Source of the DNA: Misgurnus anguillicaudatus
Taxonomy: Eukaryota; Chordata; Actinopteri; Cypriniformes; Cobitidae
Assembly (NCBI RefSeq): GCF_027580225.2
Contig: NC_073339.2
Span: 42,266,501 to 42,330,500 of the forward strand
DNA: 64,000 bases
Direction: 5' to 3'
Part shown: piece after piece, positions 1 through 12,800 of the stretch
Position numbering within the stretch: position 1 is the stretch's first letter
How the letters are laid out: every line of letters starts with the position of its first letter
Made by a program: the position numbers and the translations under genes
Notes under the pieces: generated by a model
Seen by the model: only the letters and a program-made list of their open reading frames with translations
Told to the model about the DNA's origin: nothing
Database searches by the model: none

Positions 1-54
1 TCTTCTGTAAATCTCCTATGCTATTCCGTGCTAACATTCAATTTCTTTCATAGC

Positions 55-822
55 ATGGCAGCAAGCGTGATCAGAACGCTGAGTAATTTTGGTTTGGCGA
101 AACCTCTGCAGGCTTGCTTCCTTTCTGTAGAGGATGAGGAGGAGACCGAAGAGGAGTTTGAAGTGGAGCTGAGACAAGAAGTTGAGGACAGTTTGGAAGA
201 TGAAGAGGATGAAGTTTCCATTGTTTCTCATGAAGAAGAGCCATGGAGTTTTGATCCCGCCCCCCATAACACAGAGATGACCAATCAGCTGCTGCGGTTT
301 GCTGACCTCATCAGCCATGACGTCCAACGTTACTTCGGGCGAACCCAAGACCCAGACACCTGTGACATTTACGCTGAGTCACCGTGTCCGAAGGTTGGGG
401 GACGCCAACGCTACTACGCTGACTTCATTAAAGTTGCATCATCAGGGCAGGGGGAGGAGCCTGAGTCGCTGGGACCACTCGCAGAGCTCTTTAATGATGC
501 TCAAAGGAAGGGCCGGGGTCTACCCATGAGTCAACGATCCCTACCTATCAGCTTCTGGACAGAGCCTCTCTCACACCAGATTGATGTGTTAAGAGATACA
601 AACACACTGGAGATCTCGTTCGGTATGACCAACACTTCAGAAAGCCCCGATAACAACTCTTCATTGAACGTGTACAGTAACAATAATGTTTGCACGATGA
701 CCAGCTCCAGTATTTCAGAGACTCTCAGTAGCTCAAGTACCCCAGATTTCAGTGATTTACTTGCTCATTGGGCCATTGATAAAGATAGCAATGAATTCAA
801 CTGTGACTTTCAGTTAATATAA
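55..822 (+). CDS. percc1: PERCC1 (proline- and glutamate-rich coiled-coil protein 1), single coding exon
   Basis: The 255-residue protein starts MAASVIRTL. It has a Glu/Asp-rich stretch at about residues 25-62, then blocks that I recognise from mammalian PERCC1: LLRFADLISHDVQRYFGR, a DPDTCDIYAES block, RQRYYADFIKVA, LGPLAELF, a QRSLPISFWTEP block and, near the C terminus, TPDFSDLLAHW. The spacing and order match the family. I chose the ATG at 55 rather than an upstream GTG because a splice acceptor (ttctttcatag) ends at 53, so the upstream codons are intronic, and mammalian PERCC1 starts with a similar MAAxVIR. In mammals PERCC1 is needed for enteroendocrine cell development; its molecular activity is unknown. 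A 5' noncoding exon must lie before the window. The Ser/Asn-rich stretch between the FWTEP and TPDFSDLL blocks is longer than I recall in mammals. No frameshift is visible. Confidence 0.9.
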   Translation: MAASVIRTLSNFGLAKPLQACFLSVEDEEETEEEFEVELRQEVEDSLEDEEDEVSIVSHEEEPWSFDPAPHNTEMTNQLLRFADLISHDVQRYFGRTQDPDTCDIYAESPCPKVGGRQRYYADFIKVASSGQGEEPESLGPLAELFNDAQRKGRGLPMSQRSLPISFWTEPLSHQIDVLRDTNTLEISFGMTNTSESPDNNSSLNVYSNNNVCTMTSSSISETLSSSSTPDFSDLLAHWAIDKDSNEFNCDFQLI

Positions 823-890
823 GAAACATTTCTACAAAACAACCCCTTATACTGCAAACAATCCTGTGGTTAATCAATGTTTTGTTTTTC

Positions 891-896
891 AATAAA
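891..896 (+). terminator. percc1: Polyadenylation signal of percc1
   Basis: AATAAA lies 69 bases after the percc1 stop codon and is followed by T-rich sequence, as expected for a 3' end. Confidence 0.65.
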
Positions 897-1336
897 ACAA
901 GAATAATGTATCTTAGAAGCAATATATGTATATTGTTTTTTTATTTTGTTTTTTATTGGCATTTTCACTTCTTTTAATAATAAACCTTACCAAATGCAAC
1001 ACTGTTAAAATAATTATTTCATTATTTTTCCATAAAAAAAACTTAAAAATCTTGTTTATCCTTGTTTTGTTGGTCTTTTTTTGATAGTTGTTTGTTTTGT
1101 TTTTATTAAAGGAAAAAACCTTTGGAAAAAATCACGTGTTTATTGTCAATATTCTTTTCTTAAAGGGGCCATGGCATGAAAATCTGACTTTTGTTTAAGT
1201 GCTATAATTGGGTTCCCAGTGCTTCTATCAACCTAGAAAATGTGAAAAAGATCAATCCAGTAACTTAGTTTTGGTAAACCATTCTCTGTAAGCATGTGAA
1301 AAATTAGGTCATTAAAATATGGCTCTCCTTATGCTA

Positions 1337-1820
1337 CCCAGTCTCACATAGTTTCGTGATATATTCACGTATTTTTTTTTAATTCTTTTTTCGTGCTATT
1401 ATCACGAATTTTCGTGATCGTATAACGAATTCCTGTTTTCGTGTGATTATCACGTATTGGTTACTCAACTGCTTTTCCTATTTTTAAACCATTGTCGCTT
1501 TGGTTTAGGGTAAGATTTGGTGCTTGCATTAGAATGTCCCTTTATATATTAGTTTATACTATTTTTTCTGATTTATTTTTTTATATGTTGCCTGGCGTTA
1601 GGGTTAGAGTTGGATTTGGTTAGGGATGTCTTTTTATGTAAATCTAACCCTAAACCGAATGTTAAGAAAATAGGCCAAAACAGTTGAGTAACCAATACAT
1701 GATAATCACACAAAAACAGGAATTCGTTATACGATCACGAAAAAACGCGAAAATTCGTGATAATAGCACGAAAAAAAATAAAAAAAATACGTGACTATAA
1801 CGAAATTTTGTGAGACTGGG
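1337..1820. mobile_element. Foldback element (family B, copy 1) nested in the A copy
   Basis: Left arm begins CCCAGTCTCAC and right arm ends GTGAGACTGGG. The arms carry repeated TTCGTGAT/ATCACGAA blocks and the core has a TTGGTTACTCAACTG motif in both orientations. CCTTATG occurs just outside both ends and is a likely target duplication. No coding capacity. Confidence 0.7.
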
Positions 1821-2140
1821 CTGCCTTATGATGTCATAAGAGGATCTTATTATAATAATACCGCCCCCTTAATCTGCACTTTCCAATCTCAGCACTGCCA
1901 TTTAGTGCAGAGAAAGAGAGAGGGAGAAAATAATTCACAGCACAATTCAGTTTCAATTGCAACAAACCACCATCATTGCGATCAGTGTTTGAATTTCATC
2001 AGCTAATTTGCATTTTAAAGGACACACCCAAAAACTGCAAATTTTTGCACACACCTACAAAGTGGCAATTTTAACATGCTATAATAAATTATTTATATGG
2101 TATTTTGAAAACTTCACATGTGTACTCTGGGGACACTTCC

Positions 2141-2286
2141 TAGTCTCACACGGTTTCATGATATAGTCACGTAAATTTCTGAATCTTTTTCGTGATATTA
2201 TCACGAATTTCCAAGTTTTTTCGATAATATCACAAAAAAATAATAAAAAATTTACTTGACTATATCACGAAACCTTGTGAGACTGC
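2141..2286. mobile_element. Short foldback element (family B, copy 3) nested in the same A copy
   Basis: It begins TAGTCTCAC and ends GTGAGACT with inverted TTCGTGATATTATCACGAA-like arms. GGGGACAC is repeated at 2129-2136 and 2289-2296, consistent with an 8-bp target duplication. It lacks the core found in copies 1 and 2. Confidence 0.65.
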
Positions 2287-3589
2287 AGGGGGACACCAAA
2301 GATTTATTTTACATCTTAAAAAAGTCTTGTGACATGGCCCCTTTAACATTTCACTTTAAATCTTTGTTAAGTCATTAGGTGGAAATAAGTGAAATCAGTC
2401 AAATTCACATTAACTGTGCATTGGTGTTATTCTTCATCTGTTTTTAGGTAACAAGTCTACACCCTAAATTCATACTTTAATGAAAACTAGATGACCTAAC
2501 ATCTATGAGTATGTGACAACCACCCTTACCTGCTTGATGACTTTAAATGACATAATTTAATTTCGTATAATGAAAGAGACTTTTCATATATATAATTGCT
2601 ATAATGCACATTAATGTGCTGTGAAAAGCATAATTTATACTAACAACTTTATTTTCTGACATAAATATGCATTTTCTGTAAAGTTTAAAACAATTTGCAT
2701 TGTGAAAATCACTATACAAATCGAATTGAATCGAATTGAAAGTTGTTTAAGACAGAAACAGAGAATAAAACAGAATGAACTGCTATTTTGTCACATTTCC
2801 TAAATCTCTTTGGTTATGTGCAATAAATTAGATGCATAAAAAAGCATTTATTTTAAATGTGCATTTTTGAATGTAGGCTACAGTTTACTTAAGTTTACAT
2901 TTCAAAGTAAATTTGTCTCTACTGGAAGAGTATGGAGAAGCAATAGCACATGACGTTGTTTCAAACCCCAGGTTACAAACTAACAAACCAAATACACTGA
3001 ATGCAATGTACTGTAAGTTGCTAGTGTGTATTAAATGCATGCTATCTTCTTTTCTGTACTTATTGATGTAATCCACATCTCAAACAGAAAAAGAGCCACA
3101 TTTTCTTGATTCAGCTCAGTGTGAGTGCTTACGTGTACAGTTTACGCAGCACGTGGACAAAATGCCAGTTGGGGCACGTGTTTGACTCATTACTAATTCA
3201 CAGACATTGCTCTCTTTAAAAGTTAACCCATTGAATGCATATCTCACTAGAATGCATGTTTAAGGATGAAATATCTATTAATCTTATTATTGATTGATCT
3301 TTATTTTGTTATTTTAAAATAATTTTTAATGATGCTGCATGATATATGATCATGTGATCAGATGCAAATTAATCTAGTTATTCTTGCCTTTCAATAAACT
3401 AAGAATGATAGAAAGTAGGTTAGGTTTTGGAGGTTTACTTTCTATTTGCATGTAATCTGATGCTGAAAATGAACAGTGCTTTAAGAGAAGATGTAGATGT
3501 GAGACCAGTAGATTTTCACCACGCACGCTCTTTCAATGATTCGTCACTGTCGGATCTCTCTTATCAGCACCACAAGATCGGACAGCAGC

Positions 3590-3625
3590 ATGGACAGCTT
3601 CATTTCAGCACCATCACGACCATGA
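3590..3625 (+). promoter_or_regulatory. Short upstream ORF overlapping the pdia2 start
   Basis: ATG at 3590 opens an 11-codon frame whose TGA (3623-3625) overlaps the pdia2 ATG (3622-3624) in the tetranucleotide ATGA. If the transcript starts upstream of 3590, this arrangement could limit translation of pdia2 or allow reinitiation. Whether it lies in the mRNA is not known. Confidence 0.4.
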
Positions 3626-3862
3626 GACTTCTGTGTGTCCTGAGTTTAACCCTTTTGCTCTGCGTCCTGTGCGTGAGGGCAGAAGAAGAAAAGGTTGAGG
3701 AAAATGTTGAGGAGAAAGAACAGGACAGCTCTGAAAAGGAAACAGAACCAGAGAAACCAGAAAAGACAGAAGAAATAACAGAGGAGAAAGACGTCCTGGT
3801 CTTACATAGCGTCAATTTTGATAGAGCATTGAGTGAAAACAAATACCTGCTTGTGGAGTTTT
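3622..3862 (+). CDS. pdia2: pdia2 coding exon 1
   Basis: It encodes the signal peptide, the acidic N-terminal stretch and the start of the a fold up to LLVEF. The donor is GTAAGT at 3863, phase 1. The start at 3622 is preferred over the in-frame ATGs at 3427, 3463 and 3472 because only it places the hydrophobic leader at the N terminus. Confidence 0.88.
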
Positions 3863-6800
3863 GTAAGTACTTTATATACGCTTTGCGTAATGCAGTTAAC
3901 TAAATAGCATTGCTTAGTTTTGATGTTTGATGATTAGAAATGAAAGAAAAAAGACTTTATGTTTTAGTGAGATAAAAAGCAGCATATTTACTCAAAAGTA
4001 TATTGTAGGCTTCTTGGTTGCAAGATAAAAATATAAATAAACTAAATAAAAAGAAAGTTTTAAAGGTAATACTTTACAATAAGGTATTCTTTATTAACAA
4101 TAGTTAATGCATTAGATAACAATGAGTACTGTATTTATTTATTTTTGTTAATGTTAGTGTTTGATTTAATCAATGGTGAAATTAACATATAGGCCACTAA
4201 AATAAATAAATACTATTGAAGTATTGTTTACTATTAGTTAACTAATGTAGTTAATAATGTTAACACATGGACCCTTTTTGTAAAGTGTTACCTTGACACA
4301 TCATCCATTAAAAGCACAGATGTTATTTTCTCACGGTTGAGGTGGGGAAAGTTATGCAAATTTAACAGCAAAGTAGTGTGATGTCATTGTAGTACAACAT
4401 TGCTTCATTTTAAGCATTTTAAAGTGCATAAAGTATAAACAAGTGTAATTATTGCATAAATATTTCACTTATGCAACCATGCAAGGGGCTAGTTGTCACA
4501 ACAATATTTAATTGTTGTTTAAAAAAAAATTCTAAGAATATTTATAGATTTATTTATACAATATATTTATTTTTTGCACCCTAAAATCTAAAAGTAAAAA
4601 AGTAGTATACTGTAGTGTATTAGAAATATGATTGAAGTACATGAAGTATAAAACAAGTATGAAGAATGCTTCTACTTGTTGTGCTTTATTTAATATGTTT
4701 TTTGAAAAGTATACTTTTAGTGTATACACAAAATGTACTTAAACACAACTGTAATTTCCATTAGAATGGCGATACAATGCATACTGTGCTTAATTGCTCA
4801 TGAATCTTGATTTTCAGTAGTGTATTTTAGTGCACTTGAAGTTTAAAAAAAGTTGTTCCATTTTAGTATACTATTTACACTTGAAGTGTAGTCAAATAGA
4901 TGTTAAGTTGACAAAAAGTTGAAAATAGTTAGTACAAATTTTTTAAAGTATATTTTTAATAGAATTATTTTTACCTGGGTTTGTTCTAAAACCACAGATG
5001 AACCTTTTGGTTAAAATCTTTTCACAATTGACGCCTTCTGTATTCATGTGTGTGTTTTTTCCCCAGAAATATAATGATATAACAATTTGGGGTTTCCCAG
5101 ATTTAATTCAGGACTTAGTTATGTTAAGACATTTAAGTAGTTTTTACAAACATACCTTACAAAAAATATTTCTCATGTGCATCTCGAGACAAAACAAAAA
5201 CACTGATGTATGTTAAAGTACAAGTTTGGTATTTTACACTTAAAGCCCTGTTTTCAGATTGTTTATAATGAAATAGAACGGTTTTGACTGAAATTTCGAC
5301 ATATGCGGCTGCCCCAAGAATTTTCGGGGGGTTGTGTTTCACCTCCCACCTCTACAATGGGTCTATAGGTGCACTGGAGCAATCCTTCCTTAAACGCATT
5401 AAACTTTCGTTTACAAAGACGTGAAACTCACCGAGTGGTCAGGGGTGTTCACTGATATGCTCACACAAAAATGGCTGCAAAATACGCATTCCAACAGGTT
5501 TTATCGTAGTTTTTGGCAACTCCACTGACTTGTATTAGATGTGCTGTGAGGTACGGTATTACTTCCCGCTGGGAACTTTGTTTTTATTCTTGCAAATGGC
5601 AATGGCGGATTAGCGCCACCAACTGGGCTGGAGTGTCTATTATTCAAGCTCTCAACGGAAGAATATACGGGTGTGAGGCGTTTGAAAAAATAGGTCCACA
5701 AGTTAACAACGAATGGTAAAACACCTGTTGGAATGCGTCTTTTGCGGTGATTTTTGTGTGGGCGTGTCGGTGCTCACCCCTGACCACTCGGTGAGTTTCA
5801 CGTCTTTGTGGATGAACGTTTGAGGCATTTTGGGAGGGATTGTTCCAGTGCACCTATACACCCGTTGTAGAGGTGGGAGGTGAAACACAAACACCCGAAA
5901 ATTCTCGGAGCAGCCGCATATGTCAAAATTTCAGTCAAAACAGTTCTATTTCACCATAAACAATCTGAAAACAGGGCTTTAAGTGTAAAATACCCAACTT
6001 GTCATTTAAGATATGTCAGGGTAAGATGTTTTTAAATGAAAGTGTCTATAACACACGCTGTTTCTGCCTACAGTATCTGATGTTAATCTTGATTACCTAT
6101 AAAGTAGTATTACATAATTCATATTTCTGAAGAGTCTTTGGTTTCATATAAAAGACAGATTAGCTTTACCGATTCTTTCCGATAATATATGAAAAAATGT
6201 GTAAGGAGGAGTTACGAAGTGATACGTATTATCCCTGAAACGTCAGCTGGACTTTCCAAAACTTGTATGAACCTTGGCGAAGTGCATTCGGCACAGAAAT
6301 ACATGGCCAACTCCTTTTTTGACACTTTGCATTTGTTTAGCATGAGGAAACTCTGTGTTAAAAAACTGTTGAACCCTGCCTTTAAGGTGGCTCAAACATG
6401 CATTTTAGTCTGGGACTGTCTGGGAAACCACCCCTTTAATTTTAGATGCAATATTTTTATGTCTTTTTTAAATCGACCGTTCTTACACCTGTCTTTTATA
6501 AAAGATGCCCCGTGGTGCGGTCACTGCCGTTCTCTGGAGCCCATCTATGCAGAAGTGGCTGAAATACTCAAGACAGAGTCTTCAGCTGTACGACTGGCCA
6601 AAGTGGATGCGACAGAAGAAAGGGAACTTGCCAATGAGTTCAACGTTAACAGTTTTCCAACACTTAAATTCCTCAAAGATGGCAATAGGCAAAACGCAAC
6701 AGACTTTAATGGTAATATGATTTACTTGAATACACAATGTAATCTCTATACATGAGTATGTAAGGGGTGTGTTTGTATTAATTTGAATGGAAAGCGAACT

Positions 6801-9800
6801 GTTAAGGGTATCAGGAGCTGGCTGGAGCGCCATATCGGACCCAGTGCAACTGTCCTCAATGATATAAAGAGTGCAGAGGAGCTGCTGGACTCAAATGATG
6901 TGGTGGTGGTTGGATTCTTTCAGGTAAAATAATTCATGTTTGCATAAGGTAACTGACTTGTAAGATCCAGCAGTGTCTTATAACCACACCTATAACAGGA
7001 TATACAAATTTAGTTCTGTAGCACATTTAGCATCATGTTAGCAATGTAAAGGTTTAGGGAACGCACATACTGATAAAACGTATGTACCTTGTCATGCCCT
7101 TGCTTTGGATAAGCAAATGCATAAATGTAAACATACGGATTAAAGTCCTGTCCATTCAACAAAAGCATCCTTAATTTTTTTTTATCTTTAAAGACTATAC
7201 GGCACAGTGGCTCAGTGTGGGTTTATTCAATGTACTCCTGTTTCCTCCCACAGGCCAAAAACATGCAAGTTAGGTGAATTGGAGATACCAAAATTGCCCC
7301 TGCCCCAACGTGTGCATGCATTAACCAATTCTTGCCATAGATGCTAGAATAAAGAATAAATAAAGAAATGTATACAGAGAAATTCACACGTTGACTGCCA
7401 CTTCATCAGGGCATCATTAAATCAGGTTAAGTTTGTAATGAATTCGTGCTGTATGTTTTCATTGAAGACTGTTTGTAAGTTTGTAAAGACCTTAATGTTT
7501 TTAATGTTAACAGGATTTGGAAGGGGAGGAAGCAAAAACATTTTATGATGTATCTTTAACGGTAGTGGACGTCAACTTTGGCATCACAAGCGATCCAGAG
7601 CTCTTCAAGAAGTATGACGTAAATGGCGATTCAGTTGTGATCTTCAAGAAGGTAATTTTGAAGGAATATATTATCTAACTACATCAAACTGCGGGTTATA
7701 CATGAAAAAAGTAGTTTTGTATTATCTGTCCAATTGTTTAGCTCTGTTACATCGTTGTGTAAATGTTTCAGTTTGATGATAAGCGTGCAGACATGTCGCT
7801 TTCCAAGGATGACAAGCTAGTCAAAGATGACCTGATTTCCTTCATCCAATCCAACCGTGTGGAGCTTGTCATTACATTTAATGAAGAGGTAACACCTATT
7901 GATTCAGTTGTTAAGTTGCATCTCAACCATCTACACTGAAAATAGTGAAATGGCTGTGTAATTTACTTAAAGTGCATAATTACATTGGTCCATCTTTGTT
8001 ACTTTGATCATGCTTAAAAGTGAAGATTAGTGTTAAAATGTTTTCTTTGAAAAATTAAGCTGTATACTACAATACTGCCCTACAAAGACAAAAGGCAGAA
8101 ACTTCGTTTTTGGTCAAAAATTACTTATTGATATTTTTGAGACATTCAAGGCCTCCTTTATTATTTGCATTAGTATCTTGAGTCAATTTTATGTTTTTTT
8201 GAGAAAATAAAAATAAAGAAGAAATTAACTGACAACTGAAACTCACTATAAGTCTAAACTTTAAAGTCATTTTTCTCATTTTCACACACGTGTTAAGGTA
8301 TTTTGCCTTTGTAGGGCAGAATAAATGTATTTAACTTAAATTGTGTTGACCTAACAAAAAATTTAAAAATTTATTTTTGAGTGAAGAATTAGAAATTTAC
8401 AAAATATTTTTTTGGAATTTTTTTAAAATTAAAAACTAAAAAATTAAAAATAAAACCCACTAAATTGTGTTGACCTAACCAAACTAATTTATTTTAAATG
8501 AAAACGTTCTTAAGTTAAATAAAAAGGTAATAATATTTTTTTTTTGAGTGAAAAAGAAACTTAATAAATTATTTAAATTGCATGTAACAAAATATGTTTT
8601 GTAATTTATTCAAAATTAAAAACAAAAAAATTAAAAACTAAAAACCCACTAAATTTTAATGTGTTGACCCAAATGAACTTTTATAATATGAACTATTATT
8701 ATAAGTGAAATTCTTTTTTCTTTAATTACATAAAAAGGTAACAATACATTTTTTGAGTGAAGAATACGAAACTTAATAAATTAATAAAATGCCTGCAACA
8801 TTTTTTTGTAATTTATTTAAAATTAAAAACTTTACTTAAAAGTATTAGTAAATATTAGGTCAAATAAAATAATCTTTAAAATTTTTGTCAATGTCAAAGT
8901 ATTATATTAAAAATGTAAGGGGCGGTTTCTCAGACAAGGCTTTTCCTAGTCCCAGACTAAAATGCATGTTTGAGCCGCCATAACTTATAAACTCCTTGTA
9001 CTGAAGAGTTTGTTTAAAGTTGAATAAATTTTAAATATTAACAAGTTTTTATCTTTACAGAATAAAACTACACTGTAAAAAAAATCCGTAGTTTTTACGG
9101 TGAAATACTGGCAGCTGTGGTTACCAGAACATTTCTGTAAAAAATACAACTTAAAACCGTAAAAACAACACCACCACCGTTGTGTGCATTGCAGCGAACT
9201 TTTGTGAATTTTGCGGGTCTTGCCTGTATACAGAATTTCTTTGATTTATTAACTGTTTAGAAACTCTTCTTTATTAATGGTAAAATGCAGATGAGATTGC
9301 CAGAAAACCGCCTTAAAAATATATGAACATGTAAACAACTTTTTGTATTTCATTAATTAATATAATTTTATTCATATTTTAATATATGTAGAAAACCACT
9401 ATAAACCAGGTGATGGAAAAGACAGCTGCACAAAGAAACAAAGTTTGTTGTGAAATTATTACAAATTGTTTTCTAATTATTTGCCAACAACTTGAAATGA
9501 GACAGTGGACATACACAAAGACTGCACCACACAAACAAACACAAAACAACATCAGGGCAAGTCCTCAACGGCTCAGTGTCTACACGAGTCCACCCCACAG
9601 AGCCAAAAAGCGACACCCGAATAATGATGAATGAACATCAATGATGAAATAGAAAGCAGTCAAGTACAACTGAACTACAGACAAAATGAGACAAGATCTC
9701 CCCATAGGAGAATTAAGCTTATAATAGGAGAATATTAACTTATTACACACCAGTTTGACTTATTTCTGTCATACATTTACATAATCTCTTATTGAGAATT

Positions 9801-12800
9801 AACAGAGGGTTAGATGATGATTTATCAAAAATGTTGTTTGAAGTCACCATTATGGTGATCAGTGGTTGTTTTAGTTGGGGTCTTGAGCCTCAACGGTTAC
9901 TTAATTCCTTTTTCTTTTTGTCAATTGTGTTAGTGGGTGACACAGAGCACTTGTTGATAATGAAAGGGGTTGTAAAAACAAGTCTCCAACACTTCTTTAC
10001 TGTTAAGTGGTTTGATTTATCCACATAAAAATTGTGAGCGACTGGTAGTTATAGTAAGAGAGAAATTTGTTTAATGTCTGGTGTTTGTGCGGTCTTCTGC
10101 AATTATAGCTGTTGGGCTAGAAAGAGCTTTGGGACTGGTTAAAAAGTTTTTTTAACACTTCATATTCATATCAAGATTCAACCTACAAAGCTCAATAGTG
10201 GTGACCATCAAAAAACTAATTCAGATTAAGTGCAATGCATGCCAGATAAGTTTGTACTATGGTAATACCCAGCATGCATTGCGGCATGCAGCTTTCATGT
10301 TTTGGGTCACCGTTGTTGTGATTTGTATGCTGATTCTTGATGTCTAGACTGATTTTGTTTAGTCACAGAATCGCCTGAGATTATTTTTTACTGGTTTTAA
10401 GTCTAATTGTCTAAATTCATTGCCACTCTGTAACATCGTCCCACAAGAAAATGGGGAAGAGGGAACAGAAAGAACTTAATGTTCACGTTTAGAGTTTATT
10501 TTAGAACACCTGCTTGGTAAACTATAAGATGACTAGACCATCATTAAAATTCTACCAACATCACTTGATTTCATTTATTTCAGCTTCTTAGACCATAGCT
10601 TGTGTGTATTGACACATTATTTTAACAGTCAGAGAAAGCTTAACCCAAACACCTACGAGCCAAGTGCCCCATTTAAGGAAACAATGATCACCATAATGGT
10701 GACATCAAACAAACCAAATAAAGTCAAACTGGTTTGTATTAAGTGTGGATGTTAATGGTGTTTGTGTTTAATTCTCATCTGGTGAGATCTTGAGCGATTG
10801 AATGTGTTTATATGTTATATTTATACAGTTAATGTTCATCTAAGATTTTGTCTGTAGTTTAGTTGTACTTGTGTTTTGACTGCTCTCTATTTCATCATTA
10901 ATGTTCATTCATCATGTCATTATTTAAGTGTCACTTTCTAACTCTGTAAAACGGACTCATGTAGACACTGAGCCATTGAAAACTTACCCTGATGTTGTTT
11001 TGTATTTGTTTGTATGATACAATCTTTGTGTATGTCCACTGTCTCTTTTCAAGTTGTTGGCAGATAATTAGAAAACAATTTGTAATAATTTCACAACAAA
11101 CTTTGTTTCTTTGTGCAGCTGCCTTCTCCATCACCCGGACTAAAATGAACAAAATTATATTAGTTAATGAAATACAAAAAGTTGTTTACATGTTCATAAT
11201 TTTTAAGGTGGTTGTCTGGCAATCTCATCTGCATTTTACCATTAAAAAAATAAGAGATTCCAAACAGCCAATCAAAGAAATTCTGTATACAGGCAAGACC
11301 TGCAAAATCCACAAAAGCTCGCTGCAATGCACACAACGGTGGTGTTGTTGTTTTTACGGTTTTAAGTTGTATTTTTTACAGAATTGTTCTGGTAACCACA
11401 GCTGCCGGTATTTCACCGTAAAAACTACGGATTTTTTTTTACAGTGTATACAATAACAGCTTCATGCAAACCATTCTGGGAACCAGAAATCATCATCAAC
11501 CTTTTTCTGTTTTTTGCTTCAGATTTTGTTTCAGAATGTTTTGCTTGATGCTGTTTTTCTAGTTTTATTCTGTAAAGACAAAGACTTGTGAATGTTTAAT
11601 GTTCATTTAACTTTGAACAAAATGTTGCCAGTAATAACATAAATTTAAATCTACGGTAAGTTACCGGCAACCCAGCTGCAAATTTCTACGGAATTTTTTT
11701 ACTACAGTGAAACCCTGTACGGTACACTGCCGCTAAAGGTTTGAATCCAAGCATTCATTTAATTTGAGAACTAATAAAAGTAACACATTTTCAGTTTCAG
11801 TTATTTAGTACATTTTAAGTAATCTTTTTTTTTTAAGATAGGCAAGTCCAAAGTATAACTTTTATTTCTAACTTTAAACAACAAAACAAAATAAAAAACG
11901 GCAGTTTCAATTGTAACATTTAACTTTCATATTTTCTTCCCAGAATGCTGAACAAATTTTCGGCTCTAAGGTCCACAAACACTACCTTCTATTCATCAAT
12001 TCAACTGTGGAATCCCAGAAAGCACTGCTGGAGGACTTTAGAGCCATTGCCAGCGAGTTTAAGGACAATGTGAGTTTGTGCTATATGCACTTTTCAGTAT
12101 AGACATTGCTATTACCTCACTAGGTAATTCGTAAAATTAAATGTTTGTGTTTTTAGGTGCTTTTCATCAAGATTGATATTTCATCAGACAAAGTTGATCA
12201 TGTGCTGAAATACTTCAGTCTTTCTGAAAACGATGTTCCTGCCGTTCGTATGATCAACACAGACACAGTGATGAAATATGCAATGGATGAACCAGCCATC
12301 AACAAAGACACATTAAGAGCATTTTGCCAAGGAGTGCTGGATGGAAAAATACCGGTGTGTAATGGTTTAACCTTTAATCTTCATTCACAGAACATGTGCA
12401 CAATTTTTTCTTGACTAGTGATGAGTTGCTGTAACTGTGAAATTACTTGTAAATTAAATTTGATTATACTTTAAAACAATAATTACAATAATATTTGACC
12501 CAGTCTTAAAACCCAGCTAAAGTCATTTCTTTTGTGATTTACTACATAAAATCATCATAAAGAACACGTAAAGTGAAAATACAACCTTAAAGGTGCAGTG
12601 TGTAATTTTTAGAAGGATCACTTGACATAAAAGAAAAATATTATACCAAACTATATGATCAGGGGTGTATAAAGACCTTTCATAATGCACCATTATATTT
12701 TTATTACTTTAGAATCAGATGTTTTTATCTACATACACCGAGGGTCCCCTTACATGAAAGTCGCCATTTTGTGCCTCCATGTTTCTACAGAAGCCCTTAA

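Larger units (their letters stand above)
1160..2346. mobile_element. TTAA-flanked MITE (family A, copy 1)
   Basis: Termini are TTAAAGGGGCCATGGCATG on the left and, inverted, CATGGCCCCTTTAA on the right, giving TTAA at both outer edges as in piggyBac-type targets. Related copies occur at 17190-18014, 56402-56941, and as partial copies near 43827-43997 and 61925-62129. This copy is enlarged by two foldback insertions. No transposase is visible, so it is non-autonomous. Confidence 0.75.
823..3589. other. Intergenic region percc1-pdia2
   Basis: It holds one inverted-repeat element (1160-2346) with two nested foldbacks. Outside that it is AT-rich sequence in which I see no gene. Sequence just before 3590 should contain the pdia2 promoter, but I could not identify a convincing TATA box. 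Confidence 0.6.

Noticed and set aside
1500..1660. Telomere-like TTAGGG words in foldback cores
   Set aside because: Only isolated GGTTAGGG-type words, not a tandem array; no evidence of an interstitial telomere.
3427..3621. Longer N terminus for pdia2
   Set aside because: It would bury the signal peptide; the ATG at 3622 puts the hydrophobic leader first.
6189..6504. N-terminal extension of the pdia2 exon 2 frame
   Set aside because: An AG acceptor at 6503-6504 and the PDI family sequence show that coding starts at 6505; the upstream open frame is intron.
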